Shown: positions 52,870-62,507 of the stretch, in pieces
How positions within the stretch are numbered: position 1 is the first letter of the stretch
How the letters are laid out: each line of letters begins with the position of its first letter
Assembly: GCA_963932545.1 (NCBI GenBank)
Contig: CAWVRH010000004.1
Span: 1 to 64,000, forward strand
Direction of reading: 5' to 3'
DNA length: 64,000 nucleotides
DNA from: UBA8337 sp963932545
Lineage (GTDB): Bacteria; Pseudomonadota; Alphaproteobacteria; RS24
Notes under the pieces: generated by a model
The model's database searches: none
What the model was told of the DNA's origin: nothing
What the model saw: the letters and a program-made list of their open reading frames with translations, nothing else
Position numbers and translations under genes: made by a program

Positions 52870-54378
52870 TTATGAAGTTAACTCTATCAGCTTGCTGGCC
52901 AAATCGCCTTTGGGCACTTGTTGTTGGGCATGTTCGGAGGCGCGCCATTCGGCATTATCGTTAATTTCGGCCGATTTTTCTTTGCCCAACTGCAAATCCT
53001 TAATGGTTACTTCGCCGGCGGCGCGTTCATCTTCGCCTTCGATGACCACAAACCTAGCCCCGCGCGCATCGGCATAGCGCAATTGCGCTTTCATGGCGCT
53101 GTCGCCCATATAGAGTTCGGCGCGCAGGCCTTGCTGGCGCAAGTCGCGCACCAAAGCCATCAGCTCGGGGCGCGTTTCTTTGTCCATCACGGTCACGACA
53201 ATTAAATCGGCGGGCTCGGCGGCGCCTGCTTTGCCCAACAGGGTAAGGGCTGCAGCCAAGCGGCTAACGCCAATGGAAATGCCGGTGGCTGGAATTTCAA
53301 TGCCTTTAAAGCGCTTCACCAAATCATCGTAACGACCCCCGCCACCAACGGAGCCGAAGCGTGCCAGCTCCCCGTTTTCGTCGCGGGCTTCAAAAGTCAG
53401 TTCAATTTCATAGACGGGGCCCGTGTAATAGCCCAGCCCCCGCACAATGCTGGGGTCAATCGCCAAGCGGTCTTCGCTATAGCCAAGGGTGGTGAACAGC
53501 TCGGCCATATCGCGCAATTCCGCCAGCCCTTCTTGGCCAATTGGGGTGTCGCCTACCAGCTCGGCCATGGCGTCTAGCGCATGGTTGCGGTCGTTGGCTT
53601 CGATGGAAACCATTTGCGCCACTTTATCGATTTGAGCTGGCGTCAATTGAGCACCCTTGGTGAAATCGCCGCTCTCATCTTTGCGGCCTTCGCCCAATAG
53701 GGCTTTGACCGCGTCGAGCCCGAGGCGGTCGAATTTATCCATGGCGCGCAAAATCGTTAGGCGGGTGGTTTCATAATCTTGGGCTGGTGGGTCAAGCCCG
53801 ATGGCCACCAGCAGGCCATCCATGATTTTACGATTGTTAATCCGCACCACATAATCGCCGCGCTCGAGCCCAAGGGCTTCCATGCAATCGGCGGCCATCA
53901 TGCAAATTTCTGCGTCGGCCGCTTGGTTGGCCGCACCCACTGTGTCTGCGTCTATTTGCATGAACTGGCGATAGCGACCGGGACCTGGTTTTTCATTGCG
54001 CCAAACCGGGCCGAATTGAAAGCGGCGCAAGGGTTTGGGCAGGCGGTCATAATGTTCCGCGACATAGCGCGCCAGCGGTGCGGTCAGGTCATAGCGCAAG
54101 CTCATCCATTGCCCGTCGTCGTCTTCTAGCGAAAACACGCCTTCGTTTGGGCGGTCGTCATCGGGCAAAAATTTGCCTAGCGCATCGGCATATTCAAAAG
54201 CCGAGGTGTCTAATTCACCAAAGCCATAGCTTTCATAAACTTGGGCGATGGTGGCAATCATGTGGTTTTGCAGGCGCAGCTCGTCGCCCGCCATATCGCG
54301 AAGCCCGCGCGGCGTGCGCGCCTTTGGCTTAAATTTCTTTTGCTTTTTGGCTTGTCGCCTAGATGGTTGCTCGCTCAT
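52870..54378 (-). CDS. hisS: Histidyl-tRNA synthetase
   Basis: 502 residues, class II. Motif 1 is TPRGLRDMAGDEL-like, the catalytic block LRYDLTAPLARYVAEH, motif 2 RFQFGPVWRNEKPGPGRYRQFMQIDADT, the His-A segment GLGYYTGPVYEIELTFEAR and motif 3 GGRYDDLVKRFKG with ATGISIGVSRLAAAL. A C-terminal anticodon-binding domain follows. The length, about 80 more than E. coli HisRS, is normal for Alphaproteobacteria. The Lys-rich start (residues 9-20) may bind RNA. AGGAAG lies ahead of the ATG. It is upstream of hisZ on the same strand but has its own gap. Confidence 0.96.
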   Translation of the reverse strand: MSEQPSRRQAKKQKKFKPKARTPRGLRDMAGDELRLQNHMIATIAQVYESYGFGELDTSAFEYADALGKFLPDDDRPNEGVFSLEDDDGQWMSLRYDLTAPLARYVAEHYDRLPKPLRRFQFGPVWRNEKPGPGRYRQFMQIDADTVGAANQAADAEICMMAADCMEALGLERGDYVVRINNRKIMDGLLVAIGLDPPAQDYETTRLTILRAMDKFDRLGLDAVKALLGEGRKDESGDFTKGAQLTPAQIDKVAQMVSIEANDRNHALDAMAELVGDTPIGQEGLAELRDMAELFTTLGYSEDRLAIDPSIVRGLGYYTGPVYEIELTFEARDENGELARFGSVGGGGRYDDLVKRFKGIEIPATGISIGVSRLAAALTLLGKAGAAEPADLIVVTVMDKETRPELMALVRDLRQQGLRAELYMGDSAMKAQLRYADARGARFVVIEGEDERAAGEVTIKDLQLGKEKSAEINDNAEWRASEHAQQQVPKGDLASKLIELTS

Positions 54379-54420
54379 GTCTTCTTCCTACAATGTGGGG
54401 TTTGTCGCGTCAATCGGCGC

Positions 54421-55863
54421 TCAAAAATCAAACGGCGATAGCCCACGCACATGCTCATCCAGCCGCAACGCCCGATTGATAGACGGGGTGGCGCGTTGAT
54501 TGCAATCGCGGCGCTCGCACAGTCGACAGTTCACCCCAATGGGCGTGTCTCCCGTCGGGTTATCCGTATTGCTACCGCGGGCATAGATTAGTTTATCGGC
54601 GTGTTTAATTTCGCATCCCATGGCAATGGCGAACTGGTTATCCGGCACGCCAAAGCCGGAATTATCTCGGCTTACCGTGCGGGCAATCGAGAGGTAGCGC
54701 GTGCCATCCTCCATTTGCACGGTTTGCGTGTTGATCTGGCCCGGAATGCGAAACGCGTCATGCACATGCCAGCGCGGGCAGGTGCCGCCAAAGCGGGCAA
54801 AATGAAACCCGCCAGCGGAAAAGCGTTTGGAAATATTGCCCGCATTGTCGACGCGAATAAGAAAAAACGGAATGCCGCGCGCGCCCGGTCGTTGCAAAGT
54901 GGTGAGGCGATGGCACACTTGCTCAAAGCTGGTGCCAAAGCGGCGCGCTAATAAAGTGATGTCATATTGATTGGCCGTGGCAGTTTTTAAAAATGCCTCG
55001 TAGGGCATCAGCGCCGCTGCGGCAAAATAATTGGCTAGCGAAATGCGCGCTACCGTGCGCACCTCCTCACTCTCCATGCCCGAGCTGACCAGAATGTTTT
55101 CAATATTGGGTATCTGCTCAAAATAAGCCAATTGATAGGCCAGCTGAAACGAGCGGCCTGGCTGGTCGAGCAATTCCGATAAGAAAATGGTCTGGCGATG
55201 CCGGTCATAGCGGCGCAAAGTATTGTCCATCACCTCGACGGGGGCGATGCGGGTTTTTACATTATGTTGCTGCTCTAGGCGCGCGCGCAAAGCCAAATAA
55301 GGCTCGTCGTAATCTGCCATCACCGCGTCGTACAGGGTCTCGGCCTCTTCGTCGAGGACAGGAAAATAATTATTCTGCGCGACAATAAAATCGCGCACTT
55401 CATCCAGCGCCATGCCCGCGCCTTGGGTCTTGCTGGCGTCGCCGCCCTCTAACTGCTCCACCAAAAGCGCATTCGATGCGCGGCTTTGCAGCATCTCTTG
55501 GTACAGGCGCGCCACCGCATCGGCGGCGGCAGGGCTGGCGGCGGCCAAATCTTTCAGCTCGGCTTTAGATAATGGCGTGTCGCGAAACATCGGATCGGAG
55601 AACACTTCGTGCAATTGGGTCTGCGCGCGCGCTTCTTCATCGCCGGCTAGCCCACGCGGATCAATATCGAAGACAGCAACCAATTGTAAAAGAATCTGTG
55701 CCGAAATAGGGCGCTGATCGCGCTCAATTAGGTTGAGATAGCTGGTAGAGATGCCCAAAGCCTCCGCCATGGCGGCTTGGGTCAGGCGTTGCTCGCGGCG
55801 CAAGCGGCGGACGCGGGAGCCCGCGAACAGTTTTTTCTCAACTAATCGACCTGTGTCGGCCAT
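54421..55863 (-). CDS. XRE-family short-chain fatty acyl regulator (RamB/ScfR type)
   Basis: 480 residues. An HTH spans about residues 15-70 (LRREQRLTQAAMAEALGIS then YLNLIERDQRPIS). An ImmA/IrrE-like (DUF955) segment lies near 180-300 (RSFQLAYQLAYFEQI), and the DUF2083 C-terminal domain has the cysteine cluster NCRLCERRDCNQRA and the ending RGLSPFDF. This is the architecture of RamB, which controls acetate and glyoxylate-cycle genes. It is divergent from aceA, with RamB-box-like sequences between, so control of aceA by a short-chain acyl-CoA signal is likely. The cluster may bind metal, a cofactor or act by redox. Confidence 0.88.
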   Translation of the reverse strand: MADTGRLVEKKLFAGSRVRRLRREQRLTQAAMAEALGISTSYLNLIERDQRPISAQILLQLVAVFDIDPRGLAGDEEARAQTQLHEVFSDPMFRDTPLSKAELKDLAAASPAAADAVARLYQEMLQSRASNALLVEQLEGGDASKTQGAGMALDEVRDFIVAQNNYFPVLDEEAETLYDAVMADYDEPYLALRARLEQQHNVKTRIAPVEVMDNTLRRYDRHRQTIFLSELLDQPGRSFQLAYQLAYFEQIPNIENILVSSGMESEEVRTVARISLANYFAAAALMPYEAFLKTATANQYDITLLARRFGTSFEQVCHRLTTLQRPGARGIPFFLIRVDNAGNISKRFSAGGFHFARFGGTCPRWHVHDAFRIPGQINTQTVQMEDGTRYLSIARTVSRDNSGFGVPDNQFAIAMGCEIKHADKLIYARGSNTDNPTGDTPIGVNCRLCERRDCNQRATPSINRALRLDEHVRGLSPFDF

Positions 55864-55922
55864 GCTCTATCCTCTATATGAATCAAGGGGTTATCTGTGC
55901 CTCACGGGCTTTCGAAAAATTC

Positions 55923-55979
55923 AAAAGTTTACAAGGTTTACATATATTACAAAAAATATGCCATTTTGTGTAAACTTTT
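55923..55979. promoter_or_regulatory. RamB-box-like elements between the regulator and aceA
   Basis: AAAAGTTTACAA (55923-55934), AGGTTTACA (55934-55942) and the reverse copy TGTAAACTTTT (55969-55979) lie in the divergent gap. The published RamB box is of the type AAAGTTTGCAAA; here G is A. Spacing of the facing copies is about 45 bases, fitting dimer or looped binding. Confidence 0.55.
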
Positions 55980-56075
55980 TTACTTTAATATTTTCAATAG
56001 CTTGGGATTCACTCGACAAGGCGCTGTCATGGTTGTATGCCGACATCAACGAAACCCTTATGTGAGGATATAGTG

Positions 56076-57680
56076 ATGACGAAATACAGTGACCTAGTTG
56101 CCCAAAAAGCCGCAACTATCAAATCCGGTGGTTCTGCTTGGACGGCCATTAACCCAGAATATGCCGCGCGCATGGAAGTTCAAAACCGCTTTAAAACCGG
56201 TCTGGACGTCGCTCGCTACACAGCCGATATCATGCGTAAAGATATGGCTGATTATGATGGTGATAGCAGCCAATACACCCAGTCTTTGGGTTGCTGGCAT
56301 GGTTTTACCGCGCAGCAAATGATGATGGCTGTTAAGCGTCACCGCAAAACCACGGATAAATCTTACGTCTATCTGTCCGGTTGGATGGTAGCCGCGCTTC
56401 GCTCTGAGTTTGGCCCCCTGCCAGATCAGTCGATGCATGAGAAAACTTCGGTCGCAAACCTCATCGAAGAAATTTACACTTTCTTGCGTCAAGCCGATGC
56501 CCGCGAATTGCGTCATCTGTTTGTTGACCTAGACAATGCGCGTGCCAATGGCGGCGACGTCGACGCGGCTCTGGCAGCTATCGACAACCACGAAACACAT
56601 GTCGTGCCAATTATTGCTGACATCGATGCTGGTTTTGGTAACGAAGAAGCCACTTACTTGCTCGCCAAGAAAATGATCGAAGCTGGCGCCTGCTGCATCC
56701 AAATCGAAAACCAAGTGTCGGACGCCAAACAGTGCGGCCACCAAGATGGTAAAGTGACGGTGCCACATGAAGACTTCATCTCGAAAATTAACGCTGTGCG
56801 TTATGCCTTCCTCGAGCTGGGTGTCGACAATGGCGTCATCGTGGCACGTACCGATAGCCTCGGTGCTGGCCTGACCCAAAAAATTCCTGTGTCGCTAACA
56901 CCTGGCGACATGGCCGACCAATATAACGCCTTCTTGCAACTCGAAGAAGTCACCGACCTGTCTGGCATCAAGCAAGGCGAGCAAGTGATTACGCAAGGCG
57001 GCAAAACAATGAAACCAGTTCGTCTGCCAAATGGTCTTTATGCGTTTAAAGACGGCACAGGCGAAGATCGTTGCGTGATGGATTGCATCATTTCGTTGCA
57101 AAACGGCGCCGATCTGCTGTGGATTGAAACTGAGAAGCCAAATGTTGCCCAAATCGGTGGCATGGTCTCGCGCATCCGCGAAGCCATTCCAAACGCGAAA
57201 TTGGTTTACAACAACTCGCCAAGCTTTAACTGGACACTAAACTTCCGCAATCAAGTACATGCGGAATGGGTAGCGGCTGGTAAAGACGTATCGGCTTATC
57301 CAGACCCAGCTTCCGATCCTACAGGTCTGATGAACATTAAGTTCGACGATAGCGAGCTGGCAGCGGAAGCGGATGCCAAAGTGCAAACGTTCCAAGCGGA
57401 TGGCGCGCGCGAAGCGGGTATCTTCCATCATCTCATCACCCTGCCGACCTATCACGATACGGCTCTGGGCACGGATATTCTGTCGGAAGGTTACTTCGGC
57501 GACCTCGGCATGTTGGCCTATGTGCGCGATGTTCAGCGTAAAGAAATCCGTCGTGGCATGGCTTCGGTCAAGCACCAAGATTTGGCTGGCTCGAACATTG
57601 GCGATGATCACAAAGAGTATTTCTCTGGCGACATGGCCCTGTTGGCTTCGGGTGAAGACAACACAATGAACCAGTTCTAA
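56076..57680 (+). CDS. aceA: Isocitrate lyase, long form
   Basis: 534 residues from the ATG at 56076 with GAGGA eight bases ahead; the in-frame ATG at 56037 has none. The active-site loop is KQCGHQDGKVTVPHEDF, which differs from KKCGH of the shorter E. coli type but is normal for the ~530-residue group of Pseudomonas aeruginosa and relatives. Metal-binding and substrate blocks are PIIADIDAGFGNEEATY and VARTDSLGAGL, and YNNSPSFNWTLNF is near the end. It splits isocitrate to succinate and glyoxylate for growth on acetate or fatty acids. Malate synthase is not in the window. Followed by a strong terminator. Confidence 0.97.
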   Translation: MTKYSDLVAQKAATIKSGGSAWTAINPEYAARMEVQNRFKTGLDVARYTADIMRKDMADYDGDSSQYTQSLGCWHGFTAQQMMMAVKRHRKTTDKSYVYLSGWMVAALRSEFGPLPDQSMHEKTSVANLIEEIYTFLRQADARELRHLFVDLDNARANGGDVDAALAAIDNHETHVVPIIADIDAGFGNEEATYLLAKKMIEAGACCIQIENQVSDAKQCGHQDGKVTVPHEDFISKINAVRYAFLELGVDNGVIVARTDSLGAGLTQKIPVSLTPGDMADQYNAFLQLEEVTDLSGIKQGEQVITQGGKTMKPVRLPNGLYAFKDGTGEDRCVMDCIISLQNGADLLWIETEKPNVAQIGGMVSRIREAIPNAKLVYNNSPSFNWTLNFRNQVHAEWVAAGKDVSAYPDPASDPTGLMNIKFDDSELAAEADAKVQTFQADGAREAGIFHHLITLPTYHDTALGTDILSEGYFGDLGMLAYVRDVQRKEIRRGMASVKHQDLAGSNIGDDHKEYFSGDMALLASGEDNTMNQF

Positions 57681-57700
57681 GGTTCTCATTATTCTTGAAG

Positions 57701-57737
57701 AGGGCTCGTAGGCACATGTGCTTGCGGGCCCTTTTTA
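57701..57737 (+). terminator. Rho-independent terminator of aceA
   Basis: AGGGCTCGTAGGCACA and TGTGCTTGCGGGCCCT form a 16-position stem with three G-U pairs, followed by five T. It ends aceA before the RraA-like gene. Confidence 0.88.
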
Positions 57738-57776
57738 GTTTATAAAGACCCAACAGACTTATAAGGAGCGCGCCCA

Positions 57777-58265
57777 ATGACCGCAGATATGATGACGACC
57801 GACTTATCCGATGCCCATGAGGGCGCTGTGCAATACCTCGCTCCGGGCTATCAAGATTTTGGAGGCCGCGTGCGCTTTCACGGCCCCGCAAAAACGCTGC
57901 TGACCTTTGAGGACAACACCAAAGTGCGCGCGGCGGTGGAAACACCGGGCGAAGGCCGCGTGCTCGTGGTCGATGGAGGCGGCTCGATGAACTGCGCTTT
58001 GTTTGGCGGAAACCTAGCCAAGTTGGCGGCTGACAACGGCTGGGCTGGCATTATCATTCACGGCTGCGTGCGCGATCAGGCCGAGTTAAAAGCTGAAGCC
58101 GTGGGCATTAAAGCTTTGGCCAGCCACCCGAAAAAAAGTGAAAAGCGCGACCTTGGCACTTATGACGAAGTGTTGGAATTTTCCAGCGTCACCGTTCGTC
58201 CGGGCGATTATATCTACGCCGATGAAGACGGCGTGCTGATTGCGGTAGAAGCTTTATCCGTCTAG
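57777..58265 (+). CDS. RraA-family protein
   Basis: 162 residues. The family block GGNLAKLAADNGWAGIIIHGCVRDQAEL and the later GIKALASHPKKSEKR and PGDYIYADEDGVLIA are nearly textbook. Two activities are known: inhibition of RNase E by RraA, and a divalent-metal 4-hydroxy-4-methyl-2-oxoglutarate aldolase. The sequence GGNL..R..D with the following D/E is present in both groups, and the choice cannot be made here. AAGGAG lies nine bases before the ATG. Confidence 0.88.
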   Translation: MTADMMTTDLSDAHEGAVQYLAPGYQDFGGRVRFHGPAKTLLTFEDNTKVRAAVETPGEGRVLVVDGGGSMNCALFGGNLAKLAADNGWAGIIIHGCVRDQAELKAEAVGIKALASHPKKSEKRDLGTYDEVLEFSSVTVRPGDYIYADEDGVLIAVEALSV

Positions 58266-58293
58266 GCTGACCTTAATAAAATGAGGGAAGCGC

Positions 58294-58896
58294 ATGTATA
58301 TTCCACCGCAATTTGAAATCACGGCCCCAGAGGTCATTGCCTCTGTTATTCATCAATATGGCTTTGCGAGCCTTGTTTCGCGAGATGGCGATACGATGAG
58401 CGCCAGTCATGTGCCGTTGATGTTGGCAGGAAACGCCGCCAGAGGGGGAGAATTGCATGGTCATTTGGCAGCTTCAAACCCGCAGCTGGAGCGGCTAGAC
58501 GGGCAAAATATATTGGCGATGTTTCATGGCCCCCATGCTTATATTTCGCCGCAAGCTTATGCTGAGGTTTCCGTGCCGACTTGGAATTTCATCGCGGTGC
58601 ATGTCACTGGAACAGCTCGTCGGATGCATGAGGCTTCGCGCCAAGACGAAAACCTAGCGCGCCTTACCGCTCAATATGAAGGAGCAGATATGCCTGCGCG
58701 CGAGTTGGACCCGAAAAGGCTTGCGGCCTTGAAAGCGGGCATTGGTCATTTTGTGATTGATATTGAAACCGTGCAGGCCAAGTTCAAATTGAGTCAGAAT
58801 AAATCAGTCGAAGACCGATCTCGCATTATTGCTGACCTGCGCCAGAGAGACGACAGCCTAGCGCATGCGATTGCGGATGAAATGGCGTTGCCCTAA
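58294..58896 (+). CDS. FMN-binding negative regulator, PaiB family
   Basis: 200 residues. MYIPPQFEI begins the protein, and the FMN-binding split barrel holds LHGHLAASNPQ, AMFHGPHAYISPQAYAE and VPTWNFIAVHVTGTARRM, the family signature. PaiB-type proteins were first seen as repressors of extracellular enzyme genes, but many may be enzymes; this one has no neighbour pointing to a role. GAGGG lies eight bases ahead of the ATG. It ends eight bases before the convergent HupE gene. Confidence 0.87.
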   Translation: MYIPPQFEITAPEVIASVIHQYGFASLVSRDGDTMSASHVPLMLAGNAARGGELHGHLAASNPQLERLDGQNILAMFHGPHAYISPQAYAEVSVPTWNFIAVHVTGTARRMHEASRQDENLARLTAQYEGADMPARELDPKRLAALKAGIGHFVIDIETVQAKFKLSQNKSVEDRSRIIADLRQRDDSLAHAIADEMALP

Positions 58897-58904
58897 GATA
58901 ACGC

Positions 58905-60155
58905 TTAGAGCAAGGCGCGCGAAACGAAAAGATAGAGCCCAAAAGCGGTTAGTCCACTGGCTGCGATATCGCGCCAGCGAATTTTATATTTGGCAAGGCT
59001 CGGTAGTTCTTCAATCAATATCGGCACGAAGATGAAGGCTGGAATAAGCACCAGTAATTGGCCGAATTCAACGCCAAGATTAAAGCTGAATAATCCGGTG
59101 ACCAAATGCCCGCTCGGCAAGCCGATGTCGGTTAGCAATCCGGCAAAGCCAAAACCATGAATAAAACCAAACGCCACGGTCATGGTGGGGGCATAGCGTT
59201 GCAAGGCTTCTGGGCCGTCGATGAGCCATCCGTAGCACAAGCAAAACAGCATTAATCCGGCCCAAGCGCCGAGCGGCAAAACGCTGCCAGTCAGCAGGCT
59301 AACCCCAGAGGCGATAAATAAAACCACGGCGGCAATCACGCCGCTGCGTGCCATTAAGTTGCCTCGGCTCAATATCGGTTCTGCCGCCACCAGAGCAATG
59401 GAGGCACCAATAAGGGCTTCCACCACATTATTGTTTGGCACCAACCAGCCCAATGTAGCCATGCCTAACGTGGCACTATGGCCAAGGGTAAAGCCGGTGA
59501 CCAACCAAATGGCGTGCTTGCGCGTTGGGGCAACCAGCAGCAGGCACAAGACGAAAGCCAAATGGTCAAAGCCGGTTAAAATATGTGTGACGCCGAGCCA
59601 GAAGTAATTTTGAAAAACCTCGCCAAAGCTCAATTCGCCCACCAAACTGCCCGTCTCATTGGCGCGAATGAGATGACGGCGTTGGGTGGCCGTGAATAGA
59701 ATTTCATTGGCTTCGGCTTGCGCTTTTTCGCCCTCTAGCCCAAAGCGAGCGAAATGCACATGGCTGCGGGCTAGGTTGAAAAAAGCGTTGTTTTCCACTT
59801 CAATAGCGGAGCTATTATCAAAGCAGCGAAATTCTCCCATCACCCGAATGTAGTTGTCGCGCGACGGGGCTTTCGCGAAAGGCACGCTTATTTTGCAAGG
59901 CGTGTTTATTTGGCTGAGGCGTAAAAACTGGCTGACATGGCTGGCCAGCGCCGCACTTAAACTTTCGCTGGTTTGGACGCTTGGCAAAAGAGTGACATCA
60001 CGCGCAGGCGCGGTAAAACTGACTGAAATGGTTTCGCCAGCCCAAATGAAATTAGAAAAACTAAGGCTTTTATTATGCGCCTGCAAAGGCTGCAAACTGG
60101 CAGGAGCTAGTGCCAATATAACCCCCAAAGCGAGGGCTTTTAAAAGCCGAGCCAT
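58905..60155 (-). CDS. HupE/UreJ-family membrane protein
   Basis: 416 residues from the ATG at 60155, which shares one base with the stop of the isomerase upstream (TAATG). A signal peptide (LALGVILALAPASLQPLQA) is followed by an extracytoplasmic beta-rich domain (about 24-190) and then seven or more transmembrane helices (about 205-415). The HupE/UreJ block is THILTGFDHLAFVLCLLL and FTLGHSATLGMATLGW. Conserved His residues in these helices fit Ni or Co transport known for the family, but no hydrogenase or urease is present. Confidence 0.86.
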   Translation of the reverse strand: MARLLKALALGVILALAPASLQPLQAHNKSLSFSNFIWAGETISVSFTAPARDVTLLPSVQTSESLSAALASHVSQFLRLSQINTPCKISVPFAKAPSRDNYIRVMGEFRCFDNSSAIEVENNAFFNLARSHVHFARFGLEGEKAQAEANEILFTATQRRHLIRANETGSLVGELSFGEVFQNYFWLGVTHILTGFDHLAFVLCLLLVAPTRKHAIWLVTGFTLGHSATLGMATLGWLVPNNNVVEALIGASIALVAAEPILSRGNLMARSGVIAAVVLFIASGVSLLTGSVLPLGAWAGLMLFCLCYGWLIDGPEALQRYAPTMTVAFGFIHGFGFAGLLTDIGLPSGHLVTGLFSFNLGVEFGQLLVLIPAFIFVPILIEELPSLAKYKIRWRDIAASGLTAFGLYLFVSRALL

Positions 60156-61123
60156 TACTGGGCGCCTTCTTGCCCAAGCGGTGCGTCGGGAGCCAGCACA
60201 ATATCGGCGCGCGCGCGCAGCCAATCGAGGTAATCGCGCAACACCTTATCATCGCGCTCATGGCGCACGGCATCGACAATTTGCAAGCGGATTTTCTCAA
60301 ATGCAGGCGGCTTGCCGGGTTGGTTGCGGATAATCTTCAAAAAATGCCAGCCTGTTGGCCCCGCCAAAGCATCGGAAATAGCGCCTTGCGGCAGGCGGCT
60401 GGCAGATTTGGTTAGCTCGGGCCCCAGATAATCTGTCATTTTCGAAGGCGTCAGCATGACCCGCGGCAAGGCCGGTAAAATCTCAGTCCCGAATGTCTCG
60501 CGGGCAAGATTGAAATCCATACCGCCGCGCAAAGCATCGCGAATGATATCCAGTTTCTCGGTCATTTCTGGCGATTGTCGTGGCTCCATATAAGGCACGA
60601 AAAGATGCGATACTTGCAGCCGATTGGCGGGGGCGAAACGGGCTTTATTTTCATTATAGAAACGCCGCAAATTGGCTTCACTCAACGCATCTGAGCCTTT
60701 TTGCGCCAACACAAATTCAATGACCGCCATAGCCACCGCTTTGCGCACGGCGGCATCGCCTTCCAGCAGGCCGATTTCGAGGCCGCGCTGCACCAAAAGT
60801 TCTTCTTCGATGAGCCGGTCGAGCACGAGTTTTTTATCGGCGGCCGTGGGGGCTTTGTTTTTATCCGATAGCAAAGCCTGATAGGCGCCTGCGAATTCTG
60901 TGCGGTCGATATGTTGTTGGTTCACTTTGGCGATGGCGCCATCGTTGGATAAGCGCTTTCGGTCGCTGGGCGAGGCCGTCACCAGTGCCAAAAGCAAACC
61001 CAAAAGGGCGCCTGCGAGCAGCAGTCGCTCGGGCAAAGGAGAGGCGGAACCCGTGACTGTGTCGCTGTCCTTATCGCTGCCCTTATCGCTTGCGGGCGGT
61101 TTACTCTGTTTACCTGTCGCCAT
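60155..61123 (-). CDS. Parvulin-type peptidyl-prolyl isomerase, membrane-anchored
   Basis: 322 residues from the ATG at 61123. The N-terminus has a charged Ser/Asp/Lys run (SDKGSDKDSD) and then one transmembrane helix near residues 35-50. SurA-like helices follow (IAKVNQQHIDRTEFAGAY, DRLIEEELLVQRGLEIGLL) and then a PpiC-like region (about 190-290: RLQVSHLFVPYMEP, GWHFLKIIRNQPG). It should help fold exported proteins. It overlaps the HupE-like gene, a pairing often seen. Confidence 0.82.
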   Translation of the reverse strand: MATGKQSKPPASDKGSDKDSDTVTGSASPLPERLLLAGALLGLLLALVTASPSDRKRLSNDGAIAKVNQQHIDRTEFAGAYQALLSDKNKAPTAADKKLVLDRLIEEELLVQRGLEIGLLEGDAAVRKAVAMAVIEFVLAQKGSDALSEANLRRFYNENKARFAPANRLQVSHLFVPYMEPRQSPEMTEKLDIIRDALRGGMDFNLARETFGTEILPALPRVMLTPSKMTDYLGPELTKSASRLPQGAISDALAGPTGWHFLKIIRNQPGKPPAFEKIRLQIVDAVRHERDDKVLRDYLDWLRARADIVLAPDAPLGQEGAQ

Positions 61124-61265
61124 GGCGCACAATCTAGCGATTGGCGCGCGAAGTGCAAGTCCCGCATTAGCCCGTTTTAACCCTCGCGCGCTTGCCCATT
61201 GGTAAACCAGCGAAGCGCTGATAGGATGAGGCACTGTAAACGCATTTCAATAGCGGGTTATCTAA

Positions 61266-62507
61266 ATGCTCCAACACCTGACTTCTGCGCTTTGCGCCAC
61301 CACCACGCTGCTTTATGAAGCGGCTTTGGCGGCTTTGGCGCGCCATCATGAGGGCTATCAAGAATCGCCTCTGCCGCATATGGCCTTGCCCGAAAAGCAA
61401 GACGATGTGGCGGCCATGCATCAGATGGCGCAGGCTCTGGCGCAAGATGCGGAGCGGATTGTTATCTTAGGCACGGGCGGCTCTAGCTTGGGTGCGCAAG
61501 TTTTGGCACAAGCCCAAACCCAAAAGCAGACCCCTGATTTAATTTTTGCCGATAATCTCGATGCCGATAGCTTTGCCGAAATCTTGCAAGGCGATATGGC
61601 GACCACACGGTTTTTTGTCGTCTCAAAATCGGGCGGTACGGCCGAGACGATGATGCAATTGGGCGGCGCGCTTTTAGCCTTGGAAGCCGCAAACGCCAAG
61701 CCGTCGCATCACGTGGCAGGCATTGCTGGCAGCGGCGACAACGCGCTGCGCCGTTTGGCACGTGCCTATGATTTTCCGTTGCTGGAACATGAAAGCGATA
61801 TTGGCGGTCGGTTTTCCGTGCTCACCAATGTCGGTCTTCTGCCCGCCATTTGGGCGGGGTGTGACCCGCAGGCCGTGCGCGCGGGCGCCCGAAAAACCAT
61901 GGCAGGCCTTCATGGCACGCCGCAAGATTTTGAACCCTTAAAGGGCGCGGCCCTTCATTTGGCGCATATGCAGGCGGGGCGAAACATCAATGTGATGATG
62001 CCTTATGCCGATGCGCTGGAGCGTTTAGCGTTTTGGTATCGCCAGCTTTGGGCCGAGAGCCTTGGTAAAAAAGGCCACGGCTCGGTGCCGGTCAACGCGC
62101 TGGGCCCCGTCGATCAGCACTCTCAAGTGCAGCTCTATCTCGATGGGCCTGACGATAAGCTGTACACGATTGTAACCCACAACACGCGCGGTCGAGGCTG
62201 TCGCGTGCCCGATAGTTTTTCGCAAGATCCTGATTTGGCTTCGCTGGCGGGGCATACAATGGGCAATCTGGTGGATGCCGAAGCGCGGGCTACGGTGGAT
62301 GTTTTAATCGACGCCAAACGCCCCGTGCGCCATATCGAACTTGGCGCGATAACCGACGAAAGTCTGGGGGAGGTGCTGATGCATTTGCAACTAGAGACGA
62401 TTTACACCGCCGATGGCTTGGGCATAGACGCCTATTCGCAACCTGCCGTCGAGGCGGGCAAAATACGCGCCAAACAATATTTGCAAGACATAGAAGATAA
62501 GTCATGA
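61266..62507 (+). CDS. pgi: Glucose-6-phosphate isomerase
   Basis: 413 residues, shorter than the ~550 of E. coli and of the compact type. The phosphate-binding loop is ILGTGGSSLGAQVL, VVSKSGGTAETM follows, then IGGRFSVLTNVGLLPAIW, and the C-terminal part has GPVDQHSQVQLYLDGP. It converts glucose-6-phosphate and fructose-6-phosphate in glycolysis. It is divergent from the isomerase gene; the 142-base gap holds both promoters. Its stop overlaps the mutL start (ATGA). Confidence 0.93.
   Translation: MLQHLTSALCATTTLLYEAALAALARHHEGYQESPLPHMALPEKQDDVAAMHQMAQALAQDAERIVILGTGGSSLGAQVLAQAQTQKQTPDLIFADNLDADSFAEILQGDMATTRFFVVSKSGGTAETMMQLGGALLALEAANAKPSHHVAGIAGSGDNALRRLARAYDFPLLEHESDIGGRFSVLTNVGLLPAIWAGCDPQAVRAGARKTMAGLHGTPQDFEPLKGAALHLAHMQAGRNINVMMPYADALERLAFWYRQLWAESLGKKGHGSVPVNALGPVDQHSQVQLYLDGPDDKLYTIVTHNTRGRGCRVPDSFSQDPDLASLAGHTMGNLVDAEARATVDVLIDAKRPVRHIELGAITDESLGEVLMHLQLETIYTADGLGIDAYSQPAVEAGKIRAKQYLQDIEDKS

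Noticed and set aside
56037..56075. Upstream ATG of aceA
   Set aside because: It has no ribosome site, and the 13 extra residues are not part of the family; the ATG at 56076 has GAGGA at proper distance.
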